A stretch of DNA of 64,000 nucleotides from positions 44,080,758-44,144,757 of the forward strand of contig NC_054704.1 in the NCBI RefSeq assembly GCF_016097555.1, written 5' to 3'. The position numbers and the translations under genes were made by a program. The notes under the pieces are model-generated. The model saw nothing but the letters and a program-made list of their open reading frames with translations, had not been told where the DNA came from and did no database searches. Below, one piece after another: positions 32,601 to 43,770 of the stretch. Source of the DNA: Gigantopelta aegis. Taxonomy: Eukaryota > Mollusca > Gastropoda > Neomphalida > Peltospiridae. Numbering within the stretch: position 1 is the first letter of the stretch; every line of letters begins with the position of its first letter.

Positions 32601-35600
32601 CATAAACACCCAACTGTACAGACAGGTTGTCTCACTAAACTACCATTATCTGTAACACATACATTGTTCGGTTTTCTTTGAACAAACTGGGATTTATTAT
32701 CTCATTGTTATTCACTTTTTTTTTTTTTTTTTTTTTTTTAAGGATTTATTTCAATAGCTATATAAAGACAGGCTCAAACTAAAACTCCTTTTAGAATTGA
32801 AAATTTGCATACACAATTTATGGGTTACATCATCAAAAATCGGGTAGCCCATTTTGTTTTATATAACCCTATATAGCTATGTAAATGATGGTCTGAATTT
32901 AGTGTGTTAATGAATAATGGGTTATGCAGATTTAACAAGACTTGCATAAGCAATGGGTGAACGAAATGATTGGTCACAGTTTTCAGAGGCCTGCTGTAAT
33001 TTTAATTGAAGTTGGTATGTCGAGATTTAACCAGTGATTCGCTCGGTCAACAATTATGAATTCAAGTTGAATTTGTTGAATATATTTCGTTATTAAATCA
33101 CCAGCAAACTAATTTGAAAATTAAATTTTCTTTAAACATCCTTTATTTTGTGTGACTAATTTGTCTTCTAGGTGTTTGTTTTTGACAAATTGGCCAGATT
33201 GCTAATATATGGGGTCCAGCTTAAACTCTGCTCAATACTTCAGTTATTAATTCTTCTTTTTCTGCGTTCAGTTTCTTTTACTTAAATTAAAATTTAAAAT
33301 TGGGAGTTTTACTGTCTCCATGATATCCGCAGTCAGTAGTGGGTAATCTGTTTTGCTCCAAAGTTTTCCCCTGTTATGACTAACCTGTGTATATATCTAT
33401 TTTGTCCAGAGGTTGATGTTCTGCCAGTGTTGTTGGTGCTGGTGATGGAACTGATCCAGGTGGTACGGCGTGCCTACGAGTGTCTGTATGTCCACGTCTT
33501 CTCAAACTCCAACATGAGCATCGTTCACTATGTCATTGGTCTACTTTTCTACGCCATGTTTGGGGTGTGCATGTTGTCTGCAGTTGACTACAAACACCTC
33601 ACAGTTACTACAGGTACAAAGTTTGTTACAGAGTCAGTAGGTAATAAATAGAAACTTTTAACGAATCCATATGTTCATGTACAGTGTAATTTAGATGCTA
33701 CCCTGGAATGCTGTGTTATTTTAAAAATTAATATAATATAGAGATTATTATACGAGCTTGTGTGTTGTACTGATTTTACGATTTTTGTATTCAAGCGAGA
33801 GCGTGGGTAATACATACATCCTGACACGAGTTTTGTAAAATCAGTACGACACACAAGCAAGTGTAATAATTTCTTTATTATCCATATTATTATTGTACAT
33901 TTGTTTATGAATAACAAGGGCCATCTAAAAATGTTTCAACCGCAGCTAGAAGAAGAGGACGAAATGACGTCATATTTGACATGTACAGTCTGGACTAGGA
34001 CAGGGGAAGCAATGTCATGTTATGATTATTATTAACCAGGTTATGTTGAACCATGTGGATAATAAAATTGTGCAATAAAGTGGCAGTATTAGAAAAGAAA
34101 GCAATGTTTCCTAAAAGCAACACATAAGAAAATTTTAAACACTGTATGATGTCTTAACAGTTATATGGTTATCTTGTCTGTCTAGATAGCGAGAGAAGTG
34201 GAATAGCAGATCACAACTACAGAGAACATTTTGTTCGGTATCACGTCACGATTGACCACACAAGTTTCAGAGATGGCTTCTTAGATTTTAAAACATTAAA
34301 CAGTAGTCACTAATCAGTATTCAGTTTAACTAAGAAATATTGCTATTCAAGATTTTGAAAACAAAATGTTCCAGAAATGTGTACAAAAAGTTTGGTCTAA
34401 TGTTGAATCAATTGTTGAAAGGTTTGAAGCACAACCCTGTTGAGAAAGGCCACCATCTGTACCACGATACACTGCCAGTGTATTAAAATCATTATACAGT
34501 ATTTGATATTGTTGTTATTTCAATTACTACTGTGTCTTGATTTATGGTCTATTTATCTCAAGACATTCTTCCTCCCTCCCTCCTCTGATATTAAATGTGT
34601 CTTATCAATGTCATTTTAAAACAAAGACCAGTAATTTGTTGTTATATCAGCATTTTTATTTAACAGCATATAAAACAAGACTAAATGACTTGCTTTCTAT
34701 TATTGAAGTAAGAGTGTCAATTATTTTGCATTCTTTACATTTGTAATTCACCTAAGATTCAGTAGTGCTACTTTTCATCGGACATTGTTTATCTTGGGAG
34801 CTATTGCTGTATTGTAATTTAATGCTTTTTATTTGCATGTATTTCTGTAATTTAATGGGTTCTTTTTTATTTGGATGTATTTCTTGTCCATTCCAGAACA
34901 CACCAGTGCCCACGATGTGGCTCACTACATTCTGGGCTTTACCATCTTCACTATTGCATCAGTTTGTCAACACGGATCTTTCCAGACCTTGGCGAGTCTG
35001 AGGAAGTCTTCATCAGGTTAGTGTGTTCGGGTCTTGTGAGCCTCTCTGGTGCACAGAGAACCTGTGCTGTTTATTACTAGTGTAGGCAGGGCTCACACAG
35101 GAACAAAATTTGGTTTCACCAATTTTCAGATATGTAGCGTATCTCCTTGAAAATTTATTAAAATGTGGTTACTTTAAGGAATATAATAGCCAAATTAGCC
35201 AAAGTGTTGTAGCCACTTTGTATACAAATAGCAATTGGCTAATTTTACAATGGACAGGCTGAGCCCTGACTAGGCAACCTGTGTGATTTGATAGTCTGAG
35301 ATTTTTAACCCAAATATTAAATGTACAGGTAAGCTAATCATGTACTTTCTAGTAATTTCAGATTTATTTCCAACAAGGGAGAGAACTGTATAAACCTTGT
35401 TTTTGCCAGTAGCTGAAACTAATGTTTTATTTAAATGTTGGATTTAATTTTGATCAAGGCCTGTCAAGCAGTCGACACAAGGCAAAATGGACACAATTTG
35501 AAGGTTTTTACACCTTTGTGCTATCAGGCAATATGCTGTGTAACTGGATATTTTGTTTATTTTAATTTTATATGTATTTTCATGGTTTATCCACTTAATG

Positions 35601-36876
35601 TTCAAGCATGCTGTCCTGGGCACACACCACAACTATTTGGGCTGTCTGTCCAGGACAATGGGTTAGTGATTAGTTGTTAGTGGTTGGTGAGAGAGAAGTC
35701 TGTGTAGAGGTCTTACCCATACCCATCGTCATTAAACTCACTCTAGGTTGGAGCCGGTAGAAATCTGATTAAAATTAGCTCTACTTGGACTACCCTGGTA
35801 GATCTAACAGCATTGCGTGGACTCCCATGTCCAGGTGACATTTCATCTGTAAATAACAATTCAAATATCGACCAATGACACTTCGCTGTTTATAGCGTTA
35901 TTTGGGAGCATACAAATTCTAAAAATATCGGGCGAGACTATTTATGCAATAGATGAACTTGTGGTCTATTTCAACATTAAAAAGCAGGGACAAAAGTGCA
36001 GTAATAAACTCTGGATTGTATACTGGTATAAACATATTTTATGGCTATACCATCACAGTTGTTTTTCTTTAGTCTTGAAACTAATTTTATATAAAATTTT
36101 ATATTGAAATTAGTTTCCGGCATACTTCGTAATTCACCCGAATCATTTCGTATACCCTCGGCATAATCCCGAATGTTTTCAAATTCTTTTCAAATCACTG
36201 GCATGATTTTGCAAGTACGGTTTTGATTGATTGAATGAAAGGTCAACTGGACATGAGCTCCAACAGGCTGCTGATAGATCCACATGTAATAGTGGAGCTA
36301 ATTTTAATTAGATTGAGCCGGTAGGTACCAGGATGTGAACTCATACCTACCAGCTTTCCCTCTGATGACATAACCACTACAAAACTGATATTTGTATCGT
36401 AACTTTAAAAAATATATAAATAAATGTTTGTATTTTTTGTAACCATTTTTAATTTTGTCCAAGGGTGACGACTTTTAACATAATTCAATTGTATGGAAAT
36501 TCATTTATCCGATCAGTTTTGAAAAAAAACCCATACTTTCCGAATAAACAAGTTTCCACTGTACTTACATTGTGTGTGTTTCATTACATGTTGATTTTAT
36601 TATTTGTTTTTAACAGGTCAAGTTGAAAACACAAAGCATTTGATTCCAAGTGGTGGCCTGTTTGAATATGTGTGCTGCCCACACTTCTTCACAGAAATCA
36701 TCATTTACTTGGCCATGAACATTGTGCTAGGTTTCGAGCATCAGACTGCTGTCGCTTACTTGATTTTTGTCATCGTGAACCAGTCGATCATGAGCTGGAT
36801 GTCTCACAGGTGGTACAGGGAGAATTTCAGCAGTTATCCACCAAAGAGGGCAGCTGTTATACCTTTCATTTTTTAA
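29465..36876 (+). CDS. SRD5A3: Polyprenal/polyprenol reductase, SRD5A3-like, five exons
   Basis: Exons 29465-29637, 31867-31997, 33410-33613, 34897-35016 and 36617-36876 join with GT-AG borders and matching phases (2, 1, 1, 1) into 295 residues; the human protein is 318. The family is the steroid 5-alpha-reductase group, multi-pass ER membrane enzymes using NADPH. SRD5A3 acts in dolichol synthesis for N-glycosylation; recent work assigns it reduction of polyprenal to dolichal. Diagnostic segments are RRAYECLYVHVFSNSN (121-136), AHYILGF (178-184), GGLFEYVCCPHFFTEI (222-237) and the C-terminus SSYPPKRAAVIPFIF. Hydrophobic helices lie at about 12-27, 61-83, 103-117 and 138-156, and two more in exon 5. 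Exon 5 ends at the C-terminal motif and stop, so the gene appears intact. Introns carry a TIR element, SINEs and a foldback. The polyadenylation site was not fixed. Confidence 0.93.
29717..30933. mobile_element. TIR element J (composite) in intron 1
   Basis: Left end GCCCCGGTCACACTGTCAAG (29717) and right end CTTGACAGTGTGACCAGGGC (to 30932) are inverted repeats. A second left-type end (AGCCCCGGTCACACTATCGA) starts at 30661, so two related units lie head to tail. Interior repeats of GATCCGTAG and ATCCGTTGT type are frequent. No transposase is visible. Confidence 0.75.
31318..31425 (+). repeat. Interspersed repeat I
   Basis: CTAGTCCAAAGGGATGTAG through GTAGCTGGTATTCAAAATAG to GTGCAACAAATGGACAC, colinear with 15763-15905. 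A G21 run follows. Confidence 0.7.
31450..31770 (+). repeat. SINE family 1b in intron 1
   Basis: Head with B box GGTGTGGGGTCGATCCCC and the tail TGTCTGACGCCATATAACCA, GTGTTGAGTGCGTCGTTAAA. It ends about 100 bp before exon 2 of the SRD5A3-like gene. Confidence 0.9.
31867..31997 (+). CDS. SRD5A3: SRD5A3-like exon 2
   Basis: Acceptor TGATTTATAG, 131 bp, donor GTAAGA. Residues 58-101 (WFLHFYIVGVVVNFVLL and following), the second membrane segment. Confidence 0.9.
33410..33613 (+). CDS. SRD5A3: SRD5A3-like exon 3
   Basis: Acceptor TATTTTGTCCAG, 204 bp, donor GTACAA. Residues 102-169 with the SRD5A3-type signature YECLYVHVFSNSN and two membrane segments. Confidence 0.93.
33746..33868. repeat. Foldback element 2, intron 3
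   Basis: TTATTATACGAGCTTGTGTG (33746 onward) and ACACACAAGCAAGTGTAATA (to 33868) are inverted arms of about 36 bp with few mismatches and a spacer of about 50 bp. Confidence 0.85.
34186..34313 (+). CDS. Possible alternative terminal exon in the SRD5A3-like gene
   Basis: After an acceptor-like TCTGTCTAG, the phase that follows exon 3 stays open for 41 codons (GDSERSGIADHNYREHF and more) and stops at 34311-34313. If used, it would replace exons 4 and 5 and remove the C-terminal catalytic region. It has no family similarity and may be chance. Confidence 0.2.
34897..35016 (+). CDS. SRD5A3: SRD5A3-like exon 4
   Basis: Acceptor GTCCATTCCAG, 120 bp, donor GTTAGT. Residues 170-209 (HDVAHYILGFTIFTIAS, HGSFQTLASLRK), matching the family segment that leads into the NADPH-binding C-terminus. 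Confidence 0.92.
35570..36390 (-). repeat. SINE family 3, reverse, split by a MITE
   Basis: Left part 35570-35760 (ATGTTCAAGCATGCTGTCC to GGTTGGAGCCGGTAG), right part 36316-36390 (AGCCGGTAGGTACC to the worn head). The 9-bp AGCCGGTAG occurs on both sides of the inserted element. It lies in intron 4 of the SRD5A3-like gene. Confidence 0.85.
35761..36315 (+). mobile_element. TIR transposon with 9-bp target duplication, short form
   Basis: 555 bp between AGCCGGTAG (35752-35760) and AGCCGGTAG (36316-36324). Ends AATCTGATTAAAATTAGCTC and GAGCTAATTTTAATTAGATT are inverted repeats. No ORF. It is the non-autonomous form of the element at 27607-29073 and the clearest proof of that family's boundaries. 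Confidence 0.93.
36617..36876 (+). CDS. SRD5A3: SRD5A3-like exon 5 (last coding exon)
   Basis: Acceptor TGTTTTTAACAG, 260 bp to TAA. Residues 210-295, the most conserved part: LIPSGGLFEYVCCPHFFTE, SHRWYRENFSSYP and the final PFIF. Confidence 0.95.
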
Positions 36877-38909
36877 AAAACTATTACAGTGTTTGACAAA
36901 TCTTTGAGAAAGTCACTAGCCCTCACAGAAGCTTTTGCTATAGTGTCCTATCTAATATAGTTAATGATGTCCTCTTGCCCAGAACAAAACTTCACTAGCT
37001 GGGACCAAGGGCTAGTGGATTTGTTGAACCTGACTATTACCATTTACAATTTTTTTTTAATTTACTTTTATAAACAAGTGATATAGAGTAGAAACAAATT
37101 AAGTTACACTGCAACATTTTACAAGTAGCAGTCTTGATAGTCGCATCTGAAATATTAATATTTTTAATGTAAATGTGTTCAGTTGATTGGTTACGGACAC
37201 TACCAAATGTCACATCTGCCAATGAACAGTTAGATTTGTAGCTGATAAAATGGAAATCGTTATTAATCATCTGAACTATTTTAAAGCTGTATTTTTCAAA
37301 TATGGGAAATGTTATTAGTTTTGTTTGAAAGATCCTTTATTGTTATATCCTGTCTGTGGGATGGTGCATATTAAAGATCCCTTGCTATTAATCGAAAAAT
37401 ATAGCGGGTTTCCTCTCTGAGACTGTATGTCAAAATTACCAAATAAATCAATGTGTTCTAGAGGAGTCGTTAAAACAAACAAACTTTAACTTTATTGTTA
37501 TATTCAGTGTTGAATGATTTTGCTCATATTTATGTTTCGTATTGGTTTGAACAAGGTAACAAAGTTATCATTTATTTTACGACGGTTTCCTGAACATTTT
37601 AAGCTAAGGATGCACATTGTTACTTTTCTGACGGTATAAATGTTTTCATGTATATTATGATTTTATGTCTAGAAACTCAGGTTTTGTTTGTAGCAATGTA
37701 CGTAACCAAACATTAGTGACTTTACTATTTCTTTGCCCATCTTAGTTGAGTGTAAAACAGTATATTATGCCTTTAAGGGAACTATCAAGTCAAATATGAG
37801 CTTTATGTGTTGAAAAAATGCATACCCTGAACCACCAACACATACTGACAGTTTAAGAAATGAAAAATGCATAATTTTAGAATTCCCATGATTATTCCTG
37901 CTAACTAGGGGCAACCATTTTTTTATTTATAGACTAGTACTTTAGCTTGGAAGAAAAGTAACGTCAGCTCCTATAAACTACCGTACTCCTGTATGCACAG
38001 AGTAAACAAACCTACTTATTTAAGGCCAGGCGCTTCGCTTTGATAAGCCTTGTAAAACAACATAAATGCCCTCATAATATAATAAGCTATTTAACTAACC
38101 ATATTTCAATGTGCATTATTAAAATAAAATGGTGTTGCAGTATTTTCCCCTCGACAACCAAGTGATAATTTCATTTTCTTAGGAATTACATAATTGATCA
38201 GTTCTGTGATTTTAGATGGGACAGTCTACATAATCAATAATATTACAGAATTATTTACTAATTTGGTTGATAATGTCCATTACCATTTCAAGGTTGACAG
38301 GTTATTTGTTGGAGAACGTTTTAATTTTCTTCAACAATCAAGATCCACTACCTGCTGATAACACAAGTGCCTACATTTTTTCCATACCATTAAACAAAGA
38401 CTAATACATTTATTAGGACATGTCATGATGCATCAGATTGGTAAAAAGACAGCACAATATCATGTGATGTTAATAACACAGGTACAAAATTTTTTTGTGT
38501 CTAGATGGCAGTGTCACTACCAAACAATTGAAATTGCATTGTCTGGTAATCTATCAAAGATTCACCTGCCAATCAGGATTCACAGGTGGAGGTTCCTAAA
38601 AGAATAGACCAATTAACTAAGTAGACTGTCATTTTATACTTTCCGTATGTAGGTTTCTGAAATATCTTGTCCTAAAAAGACAGAACATGATATGTCATTA
38701 ACATACCAGTATGTTTGTTTGTTCAGTGTTAAGACATATACCTTCAAGTATTACGTAACAACCTGCTCACAAGAGTGCGAATTCAGTGGGATGGAAAAAA
38801 GTGGCTGCGCCCATTATTTATAATAGTTGTCACATGTTTACTGTTTTATTATATAACATTTAGTGCAATATCTTAAAATATCAGTGAAATAAAAGGGTTA
38901 TCAGTCACT
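36877..38909. other. Downstream region of the SRD5A3-like gene, with a SINE-1 fragment
   Basis: 37344-37490 is a SINE family 1 fragment (TATCCTGTCTGTGGGATGG to GTCGTTAAAACAAACAAAC). The rest probably starts with the 3' UTR; candidate AATAAA signals occur at 37442 (inside the SINE), near 38123 and at 38888, and I cannot choose between them. Confidence 0.45.
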
Positions 38910-38976
38910 CAGTGACGACAACACATTTTAGAGTGAAAATTTCACTATTTCACTCGGAAATGTGTTATCGTCACTG
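38910..38976. repeat. Foldback element 3
   Basis: CAGTGACGACAACACATTTT (38910 onward) and TTCACTCGGAAATGTGTTAT with TCGTCACTG (to 38976) form arms of 29 bp separated by 9 bp. Confidence 0.85.
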
Positions 38977-39092
38977 TAGAAAGTGTTATCTTCACTGTAA
39001 GAAAGCCGGAACTATTTTGCTGCTGGCATTTTAAAAATAAAGGTATAATGCCAAAAGTTATATAATAAATCGAAAATTGCATGTTTTGTCAG

Positions 39093-39202
39093 ATATGATT
39101 TATATCTCATCTCGTGAAGTTTGCAATCATATCGGACTTGTCGAGCAAGCACGACTCATGAGATATGATTGCAAACTTCACGAGATGAAATATAAATCAT
39201 AT
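39093..39202. repeat. Foldback element 4
   Basis: Arms 39093-39133 and 39162-39202 (CTCATCTCGTGAAGTTTGCA against TGCAAACTTCACGAGATG) are nearly perfect over about 40 bp with a 28-bp loop. Confidence 0.9.
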
Positions 39203-40051
39203 AATAAACCAATATACTTGTTGATTTTAAGCAATAATGTGCATTAAATATCACTGAATATGCATACCAGACCAAAAGCCTTGCCCAATCATTCCTTTAA
39301 AATAACACTAATGCATAATATGATTCAGTTTTAATAGCAGGAACTGGTTATTTATATTATTTTAAGATATCTCAGCACCACTGACAGTTATATTTTATCT
39401 CTCATACAGTATTCTTACTTATTAGTCATGTCATGCATAAAATCATACATGATCCAAAACAAATTAGGTATACAGCTATTAGTGATTATTTAAGTAGGAA
39501 TCATTGACAAAATGCAACTGTCATCTAATTTATATTTGGACTGTTCCAAATTTTCTCTTGGTAATTTCTTTTTCTTTTTTTCAGTTCCATTTTCTTAATT
39601 AGATGGCGACTCGTTTTATTTGTTGGTTTACGTACCCATCTACCAGCTTTAATTAAAAAATGGCCAAAATCAAATCAAATTTAGCTGACCAAATGTTTTA
39701 TTAGAACCATATTTAAAAATAATCTATATAATCAATAAACAACAGTATTTTGCTTTTTAATTTTTTTATTCCATCCTCCACACCTGTGGGTTTTTTAAAG
39801 TTCGCCAGTAAACCCCAAAAAACAAAAATGAGAGTAGCTTAATGTGAAAAAAAAATCCATACATACTGTAATAACAAAAACACAATACTGACTGGCCCAC
39901 CCACCCACTACTGAAGTGTTAAAGTAGATTGAGAAACAGGAAACAGCTGGTAGATATTGCACACTTTTAGCAGCTATCTATCACAAAGGACAGCTGTTGT
40001 CACATATATTTTAAACACCAAAACAGTTGCAATAACTTCAGACTTGGTTCT

Positions 40052-40096
<45 letters not shown>

Positions 40097-40316
40097 TATA
40101 TATATAAACAAACAATCAAACCTTGTTATAAACTGATAAACATTTGATTTATATTTTGACCTTAGAAATCCATGACACGATGTGATAGAAATTATTATTT
40201 TTCTTACATGTATGAAAACCGTGAGCCAGTGCCACATGGGGAACATGGTAATCTGCACTGGTTGGGAAGCACAAGTTGACGAAAGTATGGGGATTTGGCC
40301 CAGACTTCTAGTTCAA
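39203..40316. other. Spacer with (AT)n
   Basis: (AT)n at 40055-40107. No supported exon. Confidence 0.45.
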
Positions 40317-40620
40317 TGGGCGGGACGTAGCCCAGTGGTAAATCGTTCGCTTGATGCTCGGTCGGTCTGGGATCAATCCCCATCGGTGGACCCATTGGGC
40401 TATTTCTCGTTCCAGCCAGTGCTCCACATCTGGTGTAACAAAGGTCGTGGTATGTCCTGTCTAAAATATCCCTTGCTGCTAATCGAGAAGAGTAGCTCAT
40501 GAAGTGGCAACAGCGGGTTTCGTCTCTCAATATATGTGGTCCTTAACCATATGTCTGACGCCATGTAACCGTTAATAAAATGTGTTGAGTGCATCATTAA
40601 ATAAAACATTTCCTTTCCTT
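40317..40620 (+). repeat. SINE family 1b with target duplication
   Basis: GGCGGGACGTAGCCC head and GTGTTGAGTGCATCATTAAA tail. TCTAGTTCAA before and TCTAGCTCAA after form the duplication with one mismatch. Confidence 0.9.
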
Positions 40621-40797
40621 TCTAGCTCAAAGAATAGCTTTTTTTTTTCTTATATTGTAATATTTATATGTTGTAATATTTATATATATCACATAGTATA
40701 TTTTTTGCATAAAAAATAAAAAATCCAACTGATGCACATTGTGTTATTTACATTTTTGTATGTATACCTTAAAAAAGCTCTTTCAGTGGTCGAGCTC

Positions 40798-40975
40798 CAG
40801 GGCCGTAGCTGGGGGGGGGGGCAGTTGCTCCCCCAGAGGAAAATCCGGAAAAAATTATAGAAATTTAAAGAAAATTCTCTTCTTAACCGTTTAAGGAGTT
40901 TTAGACTATTAACTACTCAGTTGCCCCCCCCCTTCCCCCTCCCCCCCCCAACAAAAAATCCTAGCTACGGCCCTA
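40798..40975. mobile_element. MITE H, copy 1 (178 bp)
   Basis: Ends CAGGGCCGTAGCTGGG and TCCTAGCTACGGCCCTA are inverted repeats. Flanked by AGCTC (40793-40797 and 40976-40980), a 5-bp target duplication. It carries a G-run after its left end and C-runs before its right end, extending the inverted symmetry. Confidence 0.9.
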
Positions 40976-41401
40976 AGCTCACGTGCCTTCTAGTACTATG
41001 TGTAGTTGTCAAGGTTTTATGACCAAACGATCAGCAAATGCTGTAACACAACAGATCTTTAATTTGATAGATTTCGAGTTCTCTCGTGTCTGAACTGCCA
41101 TGTTGGTCACAAGTAAAAAATACAAACACTACACGAGGAAACCAGACACACCGATCCGAAACAAAAAGTGTGATAGGGTTGTCCAGAGAGAGACACACTG
41201 CATCCACACTGATTTTGGACACGGTACTTGACCACCAGTCGGAAAATTGGGAATTTTGAAACTCTTGACAGTTTTCAACAATAAGTGTGCTCTAGCCACA
41301 CCACGTATAATGGAAAGAAACTGTTAGAGTATGCCTGTATATAATACAGACCTATATATGTGGTGTGGAACTGAATGTCAATACTGGGAATCTCATTCTT
41401 G

Positions 41402-41690
41402 GCCAGGACGTAGCCCACTGGTAAAACACTCACTTTATGCACACTTGGTCTGGGATCGATCCCCGTCTACTTCTCGTTCCATACAGTGCACCAACAACTG
41501 GTATATCAAAGGCCCTTGTATGTGCTATCCTGTCTGTGGGATGGTGCATTTAAAATATCCCTTGCTACTAATGGAAAAAATGTAACCGGTTTCCTCTCAA
41601 ATAGTCATAATTACCAGTTGTTCGACATCCAATAGCCGATGATTAATAAATCAATGTACTCTAGTGGTGTCGTTAAACAAAACACTGTTA
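41402..41690 (+). repeat. SINE family 1
   Basis: CAGGACGTAGCCCACTGG head, GGTCTGGGATCGATCCCC B box, CATTTAAAATATCCCTTGCT centre, GTCGTTAAACAAAACAC end. Confidence 0.88.
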
Positions 41691-42143
41691 AAGGTGGATA
41701 TTTTCGACCTTTTTTTTCTTTTTCTTTTAAAAAAAATTTAAATATGGAAAAACAAAACGAAAACAGTTTATTCCATTTTCTTACACACCCGTTGATGAGA
41801 ACACCATTCGTTATTTTTGATAACACATACTTGTTAACACATGTACGTGCGTTAACAATTTCAACACATACGACTGGTTGCAGTTAGGTTCACTTCCGGG
41901 TGAGAGTTCATTATAGTTCCTAATTGTGATATATGTTGTGGTTCACATATTCAGTTCTAGTAATTGGGGAATAATTAAAACAATTGGTCTTCTGGCTAGA
42001 TTTTGCCCATGTTATTTTGTAATATTGTGCATTGATGTTTTGGGACATGGGCGTATAGCGGAAGAGCCGGTGGTTGTGAATGGGTTCCTGAACCAGCTAT
42101 TCGGACCAATACTACAGCCAGATGCGGTCAAATAGCTAAAATC
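41691..42143. other. Spacer, nothing recognised
   Basis: No exon or named repeat. Confidence 0.4.
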
Positions 42144-42282
42144 TGTGTCACATTGTTAATCTGTTGGCGGGTCTAACTTCTAGACCCTTTAGTCAGACAG
42201 ATTATTAAATAGATGACGATGAGGCTTGTCTAACTAAAGGGCCTAGAAGTGGAGCACTTCAACATGTTAGCAATGTGACACA
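42144..42282. repeat. Foldback element 5
   Basis: TGTGTCACATTGTTAA and ACTTCTAGACCCTTTAGT on the left pair with ACTAAAGGGCCTAGAAGT and GTTAGCAATGTGACACA on the right. Arms are about 55 bp, imperfect, with a short AT-rich loop. Confidence 0.88.
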
Positions 42283-42377
42283 ATGGAATCAATTTTCATC
42301 AAATGGAAGATCCGGGGGCGGGTTGCGTCTGGCATTTTTTAATTATTTTTTTTAATTATTATTATTTTTTTTAAACA

Positions 42378-42465
42378 GAATAGTAATGGAAAAATATAGC
42401 GAGTTTCCTCTGTAAGGCTATGTGAAAATTACCAAATGTTTGACATCCAATAGCCGATGGTTAAT
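42378..42465 (+). repeat. SINE family 1 tail fragment
   Basis: AATATAGCGAGTTTCC through ACCAAATGTTTGACATCCAA to TAGCCGATGG. Confidence 0.8.
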
Positions 42466-43154
42466 CACTGGCGGATCCAGCTCGAACTCAACAGAGGTCA
42501 CAATGAGCCGTGAAGTCCTCGATAGAGAAGGGAGAGTGTTTTTTTTTTATATGGTCAAAACTGGCAGTAGGAGACGTAGGCCTTTTTCTAGGGAGTGAGT
42601 GCAACACTTAAAAAGGGAACCTAATACAGTATACAAAACACAACTAAAGGTATTATCTATGGTTAAATCTCCCACAGATACATCAAGCTGACCACGGTAT
42701 ATATGTTGCACACTGACAACAAATAAATACATTATATTCATCTGCTACTCACTTGATTTTTTCGGGGCACTTCGAATTTCGGAGGGGTGCGCCAACAACA
42801 AACACGATGCACGATTGCAGTCTTTTGAGAGCAGTTCTTAAGGTTAAATTGATACAATAACTGGATTAAACTAACTGAATTAACCTCGCGAACATTTGTT
42901 ATAGACTTCATTAATATGTACTGGTATAGCCGGGAGAGTGGGGGAGTGGAGGTGGTCATTGGGGGTCATACATCCCAATCACGACTCCTTTCCCCTCCAA
43001 CATCTTTTATATGTGTTTGTCGCCCCACAACACAACTGTGTGTGTGTAGGTGTCTCCTCCCAATGTGAGTGCCCCTCCCCCCCCCCCCCCCCCCCAATAT
43101 AAAATCCTGGCTACGCAAATGCCCACGATCTACCACCGGACTAAAACAAATAGG
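42466..43154. other. Spacer with poly-C
   Basis: Poly-C at 43073-43096, followed by ATCCTGGCTACGCAAATG, possibly the end of another MITE. No exon. Confidence 0.4.
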
Positions 43155-43567
43155 TATTGTGTTCGCATCCTGATACAGGCTCCCACCCTGAGCGAGTTTA
43201 ACGACTCACTGGGTACTGTGTTCGCATCCTGATACAAGCTCTCACCCTGAGCGAGTTTACCGACTCACTGGGTACTGTGTTCGCATCCTGATACAGGCTC
43301 CCACCCTGAGCGAGTTTAACGACTCACTGGGTACTGTGTTCGCATCCTGATACAGGCTCCCACCCTGAGCGAGTTTACCGACTCACTGGGTACTGTGTTC
43401 GTATCCTGATACAGGCTCCCACCCTGAGCGAGTTTACCGACTCACTGGGTACTGTGTTCGCATCCTGATACAGGCTCCCGCCCTGAGAGAGTTTAACGAC
43501 TCACTGGGTACTGTGTTCGCATCCTGATACAGGCTCCCACCCTGAGCGAGTTTAACACTCATTGGGT
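43155..43567 (+). repeat. 59-bp minisatellite, seven units, derived from a SINE-3 head
   Basis: Units start at 43155, 43214, 43273, 43332, 43391, 43450 and 43509, an exact 59-bp period with a few substitutions and one deletion in the last unit. The unit (GTGTTCGCATCCTGATACAG, CACCCTGAGCGAGTTTA, ACGACTCACTGGGTA) matches the B-box region of SINE family 3 (compare GGGTTCGCAGCCCAGTACCG and CTGAGCGAGTTTTAACGACT at 54573-54617). The sequence after the array (ATGTAAGGCCATTACA) continues SINE-3. Confidence 0.93.
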
Positions 43568-43585
43568 ACATGTAAGGCCATTACA

Positions 43586-43622
<37 letters not shown>

Positions 43623-43702
43623 TTTAGTAGTAGTAACAATAGTAGTAGTAGTAGTAGTAGTTTTAGTAGTAGTAACAATAGTAGTAGTAGTAGTAGTAGT
43701 AA

Positions 43703-43733
<31 letters not shown>

Positions 43734-43770
43734 TGTAGTAGTAGTAGTAGTAGTAGTAGTTGTAGTAGAA
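43586..43770. repeat. (AGT)n microsatellite
   Basis: About 185 bp of AGT triplets with regular TTTT and ACA interruptions, directly after the minisatellite. The poly-Thr and poly-Tyr readings are artefacts. Confidence 0.95.

Noticed and set aside
43155-43567. CRISPR array
   Set aside because: The 59-bp units are directly adjacent with no unique spacers, and this is an animal genome; it is a minisatellite. The 35-bp repeat at 47070 is rejected for the same reason.
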